A DNA stretch of 64,000 nucleotides from Intrasporangiaceae bacterium URHB0013 (GTDB taxonomy: Bacteria > Actinomycetota > Actinomycetes > Actinomycetales > Dermatophilaceae), in the NCBI GenBank assembly GCA_000620545.1, contig JIBA01000019.1:124001-188000 (forward strand). Direction: 5' to 3'. Of the stretch, positions 56,437 to 64,000 are shown in pieces; the stretch's first letter is position 1; every line of letters begins with the position of its first letter. The notes below the pieces were generated by a model. That model had not been told where the DNA came from. It ran no database searches and worked only from the letters and a program-made list of their open reading frames with translations. A program made the translations under genes and the position numbers.

Positions 56437-57480
56437 TCAGGCGAAATGTGCCGTGACCGTGCGGGCGACACCGTCGACGGTGACCCGCCCACCGTAGGGC
56501 AGCACCCACTGCGGCGACGTGTGTCCGAAGTCGACGTCGAGCACGACGACGAGGTCGGCGTTGTACTCACCGACGGCCTTCAGGACCTGCTCACGGTGCT
56601 CCGCACGCAGGGCCGAGGCCTCCGCCTCGGTGCGCGGGTGCTCCCGTGAGGACGCGAAGGGCCGGGCCCAGAGCAGGGCGGACACGGCCTCGAGCACGCC
56701 ACGCTCGCCGAGGTTGCGCAGGCCGCGGTAGGTCTCCTCCGGCGGGGGCATCTCCTCGCTCGGCTCGAGCACGAGGACGCAGCCGGCATACGCCTCGGTC
56801 GGGAGGACGAAGCGGCCGACCTCGAGGGTCCAGCGCAGGATCTCGAGGTTGCCGCCCCACGTCGGCCCGTTGACGACGCGCTGTGGCCCGGACCAGGTCC
56901 ACGGCTCTGCGGGAACGTCGGGCGGCGCTGCGGTGAGCGCCGTGGGGTCGTCCCAGCGCAGGCCCATGTCGCGCGTGCGCGCGACCGGCGCGAGGGCGAC
57001 GTCCCCGCCGAAGAGCGCGCCCCGGAGCGAGGTCAGGTGCTCCGCGTCGGGCTCGGGTCCGGGGCCCAGGTGCACCTGGGTCGAGCCGCCGTGCACGCTC
57101 TCGACGCCGTGGAACCACAGCCAGTTGAGCAGGTTCGTGTTGTCGCTGTAGCCGACGAAGGGCTTGGGGTCGGCGCGGACGACGTCGGGGTCGAGGTGGC
57201 GCAGCACGGTGACCTGGTCGTCGCCGCCGATCGTAGCCATGACGGCGCGGATCTCCGGGTCGGCGAAGGCGGCCATGAGGTCCGCGGCGCGCTCCTGCGG
57301 CGACGACACGACCCGGGTCGTGGGGTACTCGACCGGCACGACCCCGAGCGCGTCGCGCAGGCGTCGCATGGCCTGCTCGTGGATCTGCGGGAAGAACGCC
57401 GGAGCGGCCCACGCCGGCGAGAGGACGGCGACCTTGTCGCCCGGTCGGCACCGGCGTGGAGCCACGATCTCGTGCGTCAT
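56437..57480 (-). CDS. S66 family peptidase (LD-carboxypeptidase/MccF-like)
   Basis: A 347-residue serine peptidase. The nucleophile is Ser112 in VGYSDNTNLL; the catalytic Glu is in TWGGNLEIL and the His in DFGHTSPQW, completing the Ser-Glu-His triad. The family includes LdcA, which trims peptidoglycan tetrapeptides, and MccF, which inactivates microcin C; WTWSGPQRVVNGPTWGGN resembles the MccF-like branch. It sits between ftsH and hpt, which are neighbours in many actinobacteria, and its upstream region is repeat array 3. Confidence 0.88.
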   Translation of the reverse strand: MTHEIVAPRRCRPGDKVAVLSPAWAAPAFFPQIHEQAMRRLRDALGVVPVEYPTTRVVSSPQERAADLMAAFADPEIRAVMATIGGDDQVTVLRHLDPDVVRADPKPFVGYSDNTNLLNWLWFHGVESVHGGSTQVHLGPGPEPDAEHLTSLRGALFGGDVALAPVARTRDMGLRWDDPTALTAAPPDVPAEPWTWSGPQRVVNGPTWGGNLEILRWTLEVGRFVLPTEAYAGCVLVLEPSEEMPPPEETYRGLRNLGERGVLEAVSALLWARPFASSREHPRTEAEASALRAEHREQVLKAVGEYNADLVVVLDVDFGHTSPQWVLPYGGRVTVDGVARTVTAHFA

Positions 57481-57512
57481 GGCCCGATCCAACCAGCCGC
57501 TCCCGTCACCAT

Positions 57513-58030
57513 CCCGTCGAGTGCCCACTTACCGACGCACGGCTCCCGTCGAGTGCCCACTTGCAGACGCGCGGCTCCCGTCGAGTGCCCACTTCCCGAC
57601 GCAAGGCTCCCTGTCCAGTGCCCAGTTCCACACGCACGCGCGGCTCCCGTCGAGTGCCCAGTTCTCGCCGCACGGCTCCCCGTCGAGTGCCCAGTTCTCG
57701 CCGCACGGCTTCCTGTCGAGTGCCCAGTTCCGCACGCCTGCGGTGTCGGAAGTGGGCACTCGACGTCAAAGGGGGACCTCGCGTACGCCGGCGGTGTCGG
57801 AAAGTGGGCACTCGACGTAAAAGGGGGCACCTCGCGTACGCCCGCGGCGTTGGAAAGTGGGCACTCGACGTCGAAGGGGGCACCTCGCGTACGTCTGCGG
57901 CGTCGGAATGTGGGCACTCGACGTCGAAGGGCGGCACCTCGCGTACGCCGGCGGCGTCGGGAAGTGGGCACTCGACGTCAAAGGGGACACCTCGCGTGCG
58001 CCCGCGGCGTCGGGAAGTGGGCACTCGACG
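57513..58030. repeat. Repeat array 3: head-to-head tandem arrays between hpt-side and ftsH-side genes
   Basis: The 572-nt gap (57481-58052) has no gene. Left half: seven units starting near 57513, 57545, 57577, 57609, 57646, 57679 and 57712 (32-37 bp apart), core CGTCGAGTGCCCACTT. Right half: inverted AAGTGGGCACTCGACG with CTCGAC at 57759, 57811, 57864, 57917, 57971 and 58024, about 53 bp apart, the extra 21 bp being a GGGCACCTCGCGTACGCC-like stretch. The core is related to arrays 1 and 2. Here both flanking genes run leftward, so the array follows DUF1028 and precedes the S66 gene. Confidence 0.96.
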
Positions 58031-58052
58031 GGAGGGTGGCGCGGGGGTGGGG

Positions 58053-58877
58053 TCAGGCGGTGGCGGCGCGCAGGGCCTCGAGGACCCGGCGGTCGATGCC
58101 GTCCGGGCTGAGGCGGGCCTCGTAGTTCGCGTTGCCGGCCCAGTCGGCCAGGGCAGTGGCCACGTCGGCGTCCGTGAAACCGGCGACGGCCAGCCGCTCG
58201 CGCACCTCGTCGGCGAGCTCGCCCTCGAGCGGCGCGACGTCCTCGGGCCTGCCGAAGTACATCTCCCAGTCCGAGAGCAGGCGCCCGAGCTCGCTCACGG
58301 GGTCGGCGTGGTCGTCGACGCGGAGGTCGGCCAGCACGCCGCAGGCGTCGTAGCCGGAACCCGGCTCGACGGCATACATCGCGGCGCTCTGGCGCCCTCG
58401 CGAGTCGCCACCGGCGTCGTCACCGGCAACGAGCGCGGCGAGCAGCCGACGCGCCAGGGGCTGCCCGGCACTGTCGTGCCAGGCCCGCTCCATCGCCTCG
58501 ACGACCTCGGGCCCGGTGAGGATGTTGCCCTGGATGGCGTATGCCGTGTCGCCGTCGTCGCGCGCGACGCCGCCGGCCCAGGCGTTGCACTCCGAGCCCG
58601 TGAACGTGGAGGCGGAGCCGAGTCCGACGACCCCGACCTGACGGGTCTCGCGACCCTCGTCGAGCGCCGTGGCCGCGGCGAGGGCCTCGCCGGCCGGCTC
58701 ACCCGCGGCAAGGCGGCCCAACAGCTCGTCGAGGTAGGCGACGCGCGCGAAGGACTGCGTCGCGACCGCGCCCACCCCGAGGCGAGCAGCCGGGACGACC
58801 GCACCGACGGCGAGGAACTTGCTCGCGACGGCGATGCCGTGGGCGTCGCCCTGGCGCGCGACGATGGAGAAGGTCAC
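58053..58877 (-). CDS. DUF1028 domain protein (Ntn-hydrolase-like)
   Basis: A 274-residue protein. The DUF1028 core (residues 2-205) starts TFSIVARQ and has ATQSFARVAYLDELLGRLAAG, NAWAGGVARDDG, YAIQGNILTGPEVVEAM and DSRGRQSAAMYAVEPGSGYD. Many members have Thr after the first Met as a potential Ntn nucleophile; here residue 2 is Thr too. The C-terminal segment RLAVAGFTDADVATALADWAGNANYEAR resembles a peptidoglycan-binding-like or DUF1028-associated domain. GTG 58877 has GGGAG. It lies 13 nt after hpt. Confidence 0.87.
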   Translation of the reverse strand: MTFSIVARQGDAHGIAVASKFLAVGAVVPAARLGVGAVATQSFARVAYLDELLGRLAAGEPAGEALAAATALDEGRETRQVGVVGLGSASTFTGSECNAWAGGVARDDGDTAYAIQGNILTGPEVVEAMERAWHDSAGQPLARRLLAALVAGDDAGGDSRGRQSAAMYAVEPGSGYDACGVLADLRVDDHADPVSELGRLLSDWEMYFGRPEDVAPLEGELADEVRERLAVAGFTDADVATALADWAGNANYEARLSPDGIDRRVLEALRAATA

Positions 58878-58890
58878 CGGCGGGCTCCCA

Positions 58891-59442
58891 TCAGGCGTAG
58901 ACGTGCGGGGCGAGGGTGCCGACGCAGCGCAGGTTGCGGTACTTCTCGGCGTAGTCGAGGCCGTAGCCGACGACGAACTCGTTGGGGATGTCGAAGCCGA
59001 CGTACTTGACCGGGATGTCGACTTTGACGACATCGGGCTTGCGCAGCAGCGTGCAGATCTCGACCGACGCCGGCCGGCGCGACTCGAGGTTGGACTTGAT
59101 CCACGACAGCGTGAGGCCCGAGTCGATGATGTCCTCGACGATGAGGACGTGGCGGCCACTGATGTCGGTGTCGAGGTCCTTGAGGATGCGCACGACACCC
59201 GAGCTCTTCGTGCCGGAGCCGTAGGACGAGACCGCCATCCAGTCCATCGGCGCGGTGCCGGGCAGGGCGCGCATGAGGTCGGCCATGACGACGACGGCGC
59301 CCTTGAGGACACCGACGAGGAGGAACTCCTTGCCCTCGTAGTCGCTCCAGATTTCGGCGGCGAGCTCGGAGAGGCGGGTCTGGATCTGCTCCTCGGTGAG
59401 CAGGACCTTGGCCAGGTCATCTCCCATGTGCTCGTGGTCCAC
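58891..59442 (-). CDS. hpt: Hypoxanthine phosphoribosyltransferase
   Basis: Purine salvage enzyme making IMP/GMP from hypoxanthine/guanine and PRPP. 183 residues. PRPP-binding motif [13 protein letters not shown], flexible-loop [11 protein letters not shown], and [19 protein letters not shown] are canonical. The GTG at 59442 follows GGAG at 5-nt spacing. In relatives hpt is followed by ftsH; here DUF1028, array 3 and the S66 peptidase gene intervene. Confidence 0.96.
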   Translation of the reverse strand: MDHEHMGDDLAKVLLTEEQIQTRLSELAAEIWSDYEGKEFLLVGVLKGAVVVMADLMRALPGTAPMDWMAVSSYGSGTKSSGVVRILKDLDTDISGRHVLIVEDIIDSGLTLSWIKSNLESRRPASVEICTLLRKPDVVKVDIPVKYVGFDIPNEFVVGYGLDYAEKYRNLRCVGTLAPHVYA

Positions 59443-59529
59443 GAAGGCTCCTCGATGTGGTGCGGGTCGTGCGGGGCGGGTCCATTCAACCGCACCCGAT
59501 GCGGGGCTCCGACCCGCCCGGAGCGGAGC

Positions 59530-60546
59530 TCAGGCGTTGGCGGGCTGACGCAGCGGGCTGAAGACGATCGCCCCGCCGGTGCGGGCGACGGCGATGCCGC
59601 CCGGCACGTGGAGCGGGCCCTGGCCGTGCCACGACGTCAGCAGCGCGTCCAGCGACTCGACGTGCGCGGCGCTGACGTCGGCGAGCGGCGCACCCGCCTC
59701 GGCGGCCAGCAGGCGCCACACCCGGGTGCGGATCGCCCGGGGCAGGGCGGCCAGCGCGGCGAGGTCGACGCCGTCCCCGTCGGGTCCCGTGGGCAGCTCG
59801 GCCCGGGCCCGGACAGCGAGGCTCTCGAGATAGTCGGCGTCCTCACGCAGCAGGTCGGCGCTGCGGGCGAGGGCGGCCGCGAAACCGGGGCCGAGGTCGG
59901 ACTCGAGGGTCGCGAGCAGCCGCCGGGCGCGGACCCTGCGGAACGAGTCGTCGCTGTTGTGGGGGTCGTCCCACGGGTGGATGCCGTAGGCCGCGCAGGC
60001 AGCCAGGGTCGTGGCGCGCGGCAGGGCGAGCAGCGGGCGGACGAAGCGGTCGCGGCGCACCGGCATACCGCTGAGCGAGCGCGCACCCGACCCGCGGGAC
60101 AGCCCGAGCAGCACCTGCTCGGCCTGGTCGTCGCGCGTGTGCCCGATGAGGACCATCGAGGCGCCCACCCGGTCGGCGACCGCCTCGATGGCGGCGTAGC
60201 GGGCCGACCGGGCGTCCGCCTCGAGGCCTCCGCCGCTGGTGCGCACGTCGGCGCGGACGACCTCGACGGGGTCGAGCCCCATCTCCCGGCACAACGCAGC
60301 CGCGTCCTCCGCCACCTCGGCGGAGCGCTCCTGCAGGCCGTGGTCGACGACGACGGCGCCACCACGCACGCCGGATCGCGGCGCCTCGAAGGCGAGCGCC
60401 GCCGCTAGCGCCACGGAGTCGGGCCCGCCGGAGCAGGCCACGAGCACAACACCTCCGTCGGGCAGGTCGGCGAGGTGCTCACGCACCGCGAGCCGGGTGG
60501 CGGCGACCGCCGGGTCGGGACCTGGCATCTCCGTGGGGCCTCGCAT
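59530..60546 (-). CDS. tilS: tRNA(Ile)-lysidine synthetase
   Basis: Modifies the wobble C of tRNA-Ile(CAU) to lysidine so it reads AUA. A 338-residue PP-loop ATPase: VACSGGPDSVAL (residues 37-48) is the PP-loop, VDHGLQ, GHTRDDQAEQVLLGL, LLALPRA and DPHNSDDSFRRVRARR are characteristic. The C-terminal domain is short compared with E. coli TilS. The ATG lies 3 nt after the DUF2342 stop, so they are cotranscribed. Confidence 0.93.
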   Translation of the reverse strand: MRGPTEMPGPDPAVAATRLAVREHLADLPDGGVVLVACSGGPDSVALAAALAFEAPRSGVRGGAVVVDHGLQERSAEVAEDAAALCREMGLDPVEVVRADVRTSGGGLEADARSARYAAIEAVADRVGASMVLIGHTRDDQAEQVLLGLSRGSGARSLSGMPVRRDRFVRPLLALPRATTLAACAAYGIHPWDDPHNSDDSFRRVRARRLLATLESDLGPGFAAALARSADLLREDADYLESLAVRARAELPTGPDGDGVDLAALAALPRAIRTRVWRLLAAEAGAPLADVSAAHVESLDALLTSWHGQGPLHVPGGIAVARTGGAIVFSPLRQPANA

Positions 60547-60549
60547 CGC

Positions 60550-61665
60550 TCAGCCGTGAACCCGACGCACCCAGGCGGCGGGGTCGAGGATCTCCGCGGC
60601 CCGTGGCAGCGTGTCGGGCGATGTCCACACGACGTTGAACCCGTCGCGTCCCACTTGGTCCGTGACGGCCCGGACGAAGACGGCGCCGTCGCGGTACTGG
60701 CGCATCTTGGCCTCGAGGCCGAGGAGTTTGCGGAGCAGGCGGTCGATGCCGACGGCGCTGTTGCGACGTTCGTCGAACTTGCGGCGGATCTCGTGGACAC
60801 TCGGGATCACGCGCGGACCGACGGCGTCCATGACGACGTCGGCGTGGCCCTCGAGCAGTGACATGACGGCGGTGAGCTCGGCGATCTGGGCCTTCTGCTC
60901 CGGCGTCGCGAAGAGCTGACCGATGCCCTCGCCGGAGCTGAGCACCCCCGGGAGGTTCCTCGTCAGCTGCTCGAACCGCTTGGAGAGGTCCTCGGGCGTC
61001 GGCGCGAGGTCGACGGCGAGGGTCTGCGATCGGGTGACCAGGTGGTCGCGCAGCCACGGCACCGCCGTGAACTGCACCCGGTGAGTCTCCTCGTGCATGG
61101 CCACCCAGCGACGGAAGTCGGTGGGATCGACCTGGAGGCGCCGCTCGGCGGCCACGATGTTGGGCGCGACGAGGAGCAGGCGGGGCGTGCCACCTGGCGC
61201 GAGGTCGTACTGGCCGAGCACCTTGCTCGAGAAGAAGGCGAGCAGTCCACCCATCTCGGCGCCGGTGACCTTGCCGCCGATGGCGACGGCCGTGGCGCTC
61301 GTCTGCGACTTCTTGGTGCTCCTCGCCGCGTTGAGCTTGTCGACGACGGGGTCGAGCATCGCCTTGAACGAGTCGACGTTGGCGCTGATCCAGCCCGCGC
61401 GGTCGACGACCAGGGGCGCGGGCGCGTCGGCGGGGGCGGTCAGGGCGCTCGTCTCGGCCACGGGGTCGATCGCGGACGCGGCTGCTTCTCGCAGGTCGGC
61501 GACGATGGCGGCCGCCTCGTCGCCGGAGACCTGGGGGCCCGGGTTGACGATGGCCCGACCGGTCCGCTTCGCGAACTCGTAGTCGACGGACGCGACGGGT
61601 GCACCACCCCCCGGACGGTCCGGACGGCTGGCGTCCACGGTGGTCGGGAGGGTCGTGTCGGTCAT
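60550..61665 (-). CDS. DUF2342 zinc-dependent metalloprotease-like protein
   Basis: A 371-residue protein of the actinobacterial family labelled zinc-dependent metalloprotease or F420-biosynthesis-associated protein. MHEETHRVQF is a HExxH zinc motif and EGHADVVMDAVG supplies a downstream Glu/His. An N-terminal segment FAKRTGRAIVNPGPQVS is family-typical. It is located beside tilS and dacB in many actinobacteria; its substrate is unknown. The ATG at 61665 is preceded by AAAGG. Confidence 0.87.
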   Translation of the reverse strand: MTDTTLPTTVDASRPDRPGGGAPVASVDYEFAKRTGRAIVNPGPQVSGDEAAAIVADLREAAASAIDPVAETSALTAPADAPAPLVVDRAGWISANVDSFKAMLDPVVDKLNAARSTKKSQTSATAVAIGGKVTGAEMGGLLAFFSSKVLGQYDLAPGGTPRLLLVAPNIVAAERRLQVDPTDFRRWVAMHEETHRVQFTAVPWLRDHLVTRSQTLAVDLAPTPEDLSKRFEQLTRNLPGVLSSGEGIGQLFATPEQKAQIAELTAVMSLLEGHADVVMDAVGPRVIPSVHEIRRKFDERRNSAVGIDRLLRKLLGLEAKMRQYRDGAVFVRAVTDQVGRDGFNVVWTSPDTLPRAAEILDPAAWVRRVHG

Positions 61666-61789
61666 GCCAGCCCTTTCGGTGCCGTGACGGTGTCGACGTC
61701 GCGCGAGGTGTCTGGGACGCCCAGCCGACCACACGGAGACGTCACGACGACCGTCGCGCACCACGACCCCGAGCGGCCCACGGGCCTTG

Positions 61790-63442
61790 TCAGCGGCAGC
61801 CGCACGAGGCGATTACCGCTACAAAACGGTCCAACGCCGCTCGCGCGTCGTTGGTTCCCGCTCCCGCGACCATACCCGCGAAGACGAGAAAGCGGCCGTC
61901 GTCGTCGACGACGCTCCCGGCAAGCGCGTTAGCGCCCGTCAGCGTGCCCGTCTTTGCGCGCGCGCGGCCCGCTGCCTCGTGGTCGGAGCCGGTGAACCGG
62001 TCCTCGAGGGTGCCGGTCAGGCCACCGATCGGAAGGCCGTCGAGGGCACGCCGCAGCACCGCGTGCTTCCCGTCGTAGCCGAGCACGAGCACGTCCGCCA
62101 GGAGGGAGGCACGGACGCGGTTCTCCCGGGAGAGTCCGCTCGCGTCGGCCAGGGTCACCCCGGTGGTGTCGAGGCCGAGCGCCGTCACCTGCGAGACGAC
62201 CCAGGTGCCGACCTCCGCGAAGGTGGTGCCCGCGCCGGAGCGGTAGGACGCCTGCCGGGCGAGGATCTCGGTGAGGGCGTTGTCGCTGTCGGTGAGGGCG
62301 AGCGCCAGCTGCTCGCGCACCGGCGCGGACTCGACGCTGCCGAGAACCGCTCCGGGGCCGCTGGTCGGCGCGTCCGGCGTGGCGGCTGGTGTCGTCGGCG
62401 CCCCGGCCCCGTCGCCCGTCGGCGTCGGTCCGTCGGACGAAGAGGCGCCGTCCGGGGACGTCGTGGACGTCGCGCGCGAGCCGTCCGGCGTCGCCGTCGG
62501 CACCGACGTCGGCCCCGGCGTCGGCGACGGCATCGGCGTCGGCATCGGCGACCCGGGGACGCCGGGCGCCCGTCCGCGCGCGGCAACGCGCACCTCGACG
62601 CCGCGAGCCTCGAGCTGTCGCACGAAGGCTGCGCGCACCGCGGCGACGGGATCGGCGGGGCCGGGCGCGCCACCTCGGGCCCGCTGGCTCGAGAGACCGA
62701 GCATCGCGACCGCGCCGGTGATGCCGGAGCTGCGGAAGGTCGGGGCCCACGTCGGCGCCGTCGTCGGCCCGGCGGCATACGTCTCGTCGACATAGAGGGT
62801 GACGCTGCGGGCGCCCTTGTCGTCCAAGGCCTTCGCGACCTGGTCGGCGAGGTCGCCCAGGCCCGCGCGCCCGGCGACGGCCTCGGGGTCGCCCTTGCCC
62901 GGGGCGAGGAGCGAGTCGCCGCCGGCGACGAGGACGATCTGCTGAGGAGTGTCGCCCTCCCGCACGACGGTGCGCAGCGTCTCGTCGGGCGCGAAGGTCT
63001 GGCCGATCGCTGCGGCCGACAGCAGCTTGGTCGTCGAGGCGGGGATCCGCAGCTGGTCGCCGCCCTGGTCGAGCAGCACCTCGCCGGTCTGACCGTCGCG
63101 CACGACGAGGGCTGAGTCGCGCAGCGCCGGGAGCGACCGCACCGAGGCGAGCGCCTGCTCGACCCCGGCGGCCGACGGGGCGGCGGTGTCGCCGGCCAGC
63201 GACGGCAGCGGCGCGGCGACCGAGGTCGGCAGGGTGGGCTGCGGAACCTCCGGCAGCGTGCGCGTCGCGACCGTCTCGGTGGGCGGGGGCGGCGGCAGCG
63301 GCCGCACCGTGAGCACACCCGGCGCGGCGTCGGCGACGTCGAGGACGGCATACGCCAGCAGAAGGACCACGATCGACCAGACGGCAGCCGTGCCGCGGGT
63401 GAGGCGGGGACCGCGTCGCCCCGGCGGAAGCTCGTGCGCCAT
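61790..63442 (-). CDS. dacB: D-alanyl-D-alanine carboxypeptidase/endopeptidase (PBP4 family)
   Basis: A 550-residue S13 peptidase that trims peptidoglycan. One N-terminal transmembrane/signal segment (residues 20-40) and a Pro-rich linker precede the catalytic domain with SxxK (Ser136-Thr-Thr-Lys139), SDN in [10 protein letters not shown] and KTG in RAKTGTLTG. About residues 290-370 are a Pro/Thr/Ser/Gly-rich, repeat-like insert ([19 protein letters not shown]), larger than in most homologues. GGGGGTGA precedes the ATG. Divergent from ppa. Confidence 0.92.
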   Translation of the reverse strand: MAHELPPGRRGPRLTRGTAAVWSIVVLLLAYAVLDVADAAPGVLTVRPLPPPPPTETVATRTLPEVPQPTLPTSVAAPLPSLAGDTAAPSAAGVEQALASVRSLPALRDSALVVRDGQTGEVLLDQGGDQLRIPASTTKLLSAAAIGQTFAPDETLRTVVREGDTPQQIVLVAGGDSLLAPGKGDPEAVAGRAGLGDLADQVAKALDDKGARSVTLYVDETYAAGPTTAPTWAPTFRSSGITGAVAMLGLSSQRARGGAPGPADPVAAVRAAFVRQLEARGVEVRVAARGRAPGVPGSPMPTPMPSPTPGPTSVPTATPDGSRATSTTSPDGASSSDGPTPTGDGAGAPTTPAATPDAPTSGPGAVLGSVESAPVREQLALALTDSDNALTEILARQASYRSGAGTTFAEVGTWVVSQVTALGLDTTGVTLADASGLSRENRVRASLLADVLVLGYDGKHAVLRRALDGLPIGGLTGTLEDRFTGSDHEAAGRARAKTGTLTGANALAGSVVDDDGRFLVFAGMVAGAGTNDARAALDRFVAVIASCGCR

Positions 63443-63481
63443 GGAGCGTCACCCCCGTCCCGTCGTCCGTCGCTGTTTCGC

Positions 63482-63498
63482 GCAAGGACCGTCCTTGC
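63482..63498. promoter_or_regulatory. 17-bp perfect palindrome between dacB and ppa
   Basis: GCAAGGAC-C-GTCCTTGC (8-bp arms, 1-nt centre) lies in the 145-nt gap between the divergent dacB and ppa starts. The size fits a dimeric repressor or activator site; the protein is unknown. Confidence 0.45.
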
Positions 63499-63587
63499 TG
63501 CCACACTGTCGCGGACGATTCTGTCAGCCGCCGCCGAGTGCTCCGGCACCCGAGCCGCCACCCGAAGACCGTGAAGAAGGGGAAGAC

Positions 63588-64000
63588 GTGGAGTTCGACG
63601 TCACCATCGAGATCCCGCGCGGACAGCGCAACAAGTACGAGGTCGACCACGAGACGGGCCGGATCCGCCTCGACCGCTACCTCTTCACGCCGATGGCCTA
63701 CCCCGCCGACTACGGCTACATCGAGGACTCGCTCGGCGAGGACGGCGACCCCCTGGACGCGCTCGTGCTGCTCCCCGAGCCGCTCTTCCCGGGCGTCGTC
63801 GTCGAGGCGCGCCCGGTCGGGATCTTCCACATGGTCGACGACGCCGGCGGTGACGACAAGGTGCTCTGCGTGCCGGTCGACCCGCGCACGGCCCACATCC
63901 AGGACCTCGGGGACGTCAGCGAGTTCACGCTCAAGGAGATCCAGCACTTCTTCGAGCGCTACAAGGAGCTCGAGCCCGGCAAGTTCGTCAAGGGCTTCGA
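63588..64000 (+). CDS. ppa: Inorganic pyrophosphatase (3' end outside window)
   Basis: Soluble family I pyrophosphatase, hydrolysing PPi to phosphate. The visible 137 residues show [32 protein letters not shown], the metal-binding [10 protein letters not shown] and [12 protein letters not shown], all canonical; the complete protein is normally about 165-175 residues, so roughly 30 are missing past 64000. The GTG at 63588 follows AAGGGGA. Divergent from dacB. Confidence 0.95.
   Translation, partial: MEFDVTIEIPRGQRNKYEVDHETGRIRLDRYLFTPMAYPADYGYIEDSLGEDGDPLDALVLLPEPLFPGVVVEARPVGIFHMVDDAGGDDKVLCVPVDPRTAHIQDLGDVSEFTLKEIQHFFERYKELEPGKFVKGF

Overview
The window is high-GC (about 70 % G+C by eye) actinobacterial chromosome. 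Lsr2, ClpC with a ClgR-like box, a mycothiol-type isomerase, DisA-RadA-MutY, Ku/LigD, a FolB-FolK fusion followed by a DUF3180 protein, and the order tilS-hpt-(insert)-ftsH-folE-folP all point to Actinomycetota, probably Micrococcales (an Intrasporangiaceae-like organism is my guess; the family level is inference). I saw no rRNA or tRNA gene, insertion sequence, prophage or CRISPR array. Coding density is high, many operon joints are 4-nt start/stop overlaps, and at least a dozen genes seem to be leaderless (TAnnnT placed 6-7 nt before the start codon).

Layout. 1-7.1 kb: HTH regulator, archaeal-type AspRS, AcuC deacetylase, an RCK potassium-channel regulator, and a proline dehydrogenase-proC-GNAT-GNAT operon. 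7.3-11.6 kb: lipoprotein, mycothiol-type protein, FMN hydroxy-acid oxidase, methyltransferase, deaminase. 11.9-18.7 kb: clpC, a MacB/FtsX-like exporter, a lipoprotein-type LCP protein and short ArgA. 18.7-19.25 kb: repeat array 1. 19.25-24.4 kb: three-gene ABC-2 exporter, gluconate kinase and permease, PPOX protein. 24.5-31.8 kb: genome maintenance (mutY, disA, radA, lsr2, split LigD, Ku). 31.9-40.6 kb: CoA-transferase, SDR, sugar isomerase-like protein, TetR-ABC exporter, ankyrin protein, Cys-rich protein, methyltransferase. 40.6-41.1 kb: repeat array 2. 41.1-46.1 kb: DUF2520-panC-panD-nadB-nadC, in which PanD and NadB both consume aspartate. 46.2-50.9 kb: MidA-type methyltransferase, CopC, VOC protein, P450, solo NuoD. 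51.1-56.3 kb: folate operon with ftsH. 56.4-63.4 kb: S66 peptidase, repeat array 3, DUF1028, hpt, tilS, DUF2342 protease, dacB; ppa is cut by the right edge.

Most unusual content. Three intergenic arrays (about 18.7, 40.6 and 57.5 kb) share one design: a left set of tandem units followed by a right set of the same unit in inverted orientation. The period is exactly 32 bp in arrays 1 and 2, and 32-37 or about 53 bp in array 3. Both main periods are close to whole helical turns, as expected for a phased protein-binding array. A second genome-scale signal is GGCATACG/CGTATGCC, found 28 times against roughly 2-3 expected. Two gene-level items stand out: a 67-residue Ala/Ser-rich ORF bridging folE and folP by two 4-nt overlaps, and a MidA (NDUFAF7-family) methyltransferase gene near a solo NuoD that keeps the NDUFAF7 target arginine but has Trp in place of the quinone-binding Tyr.
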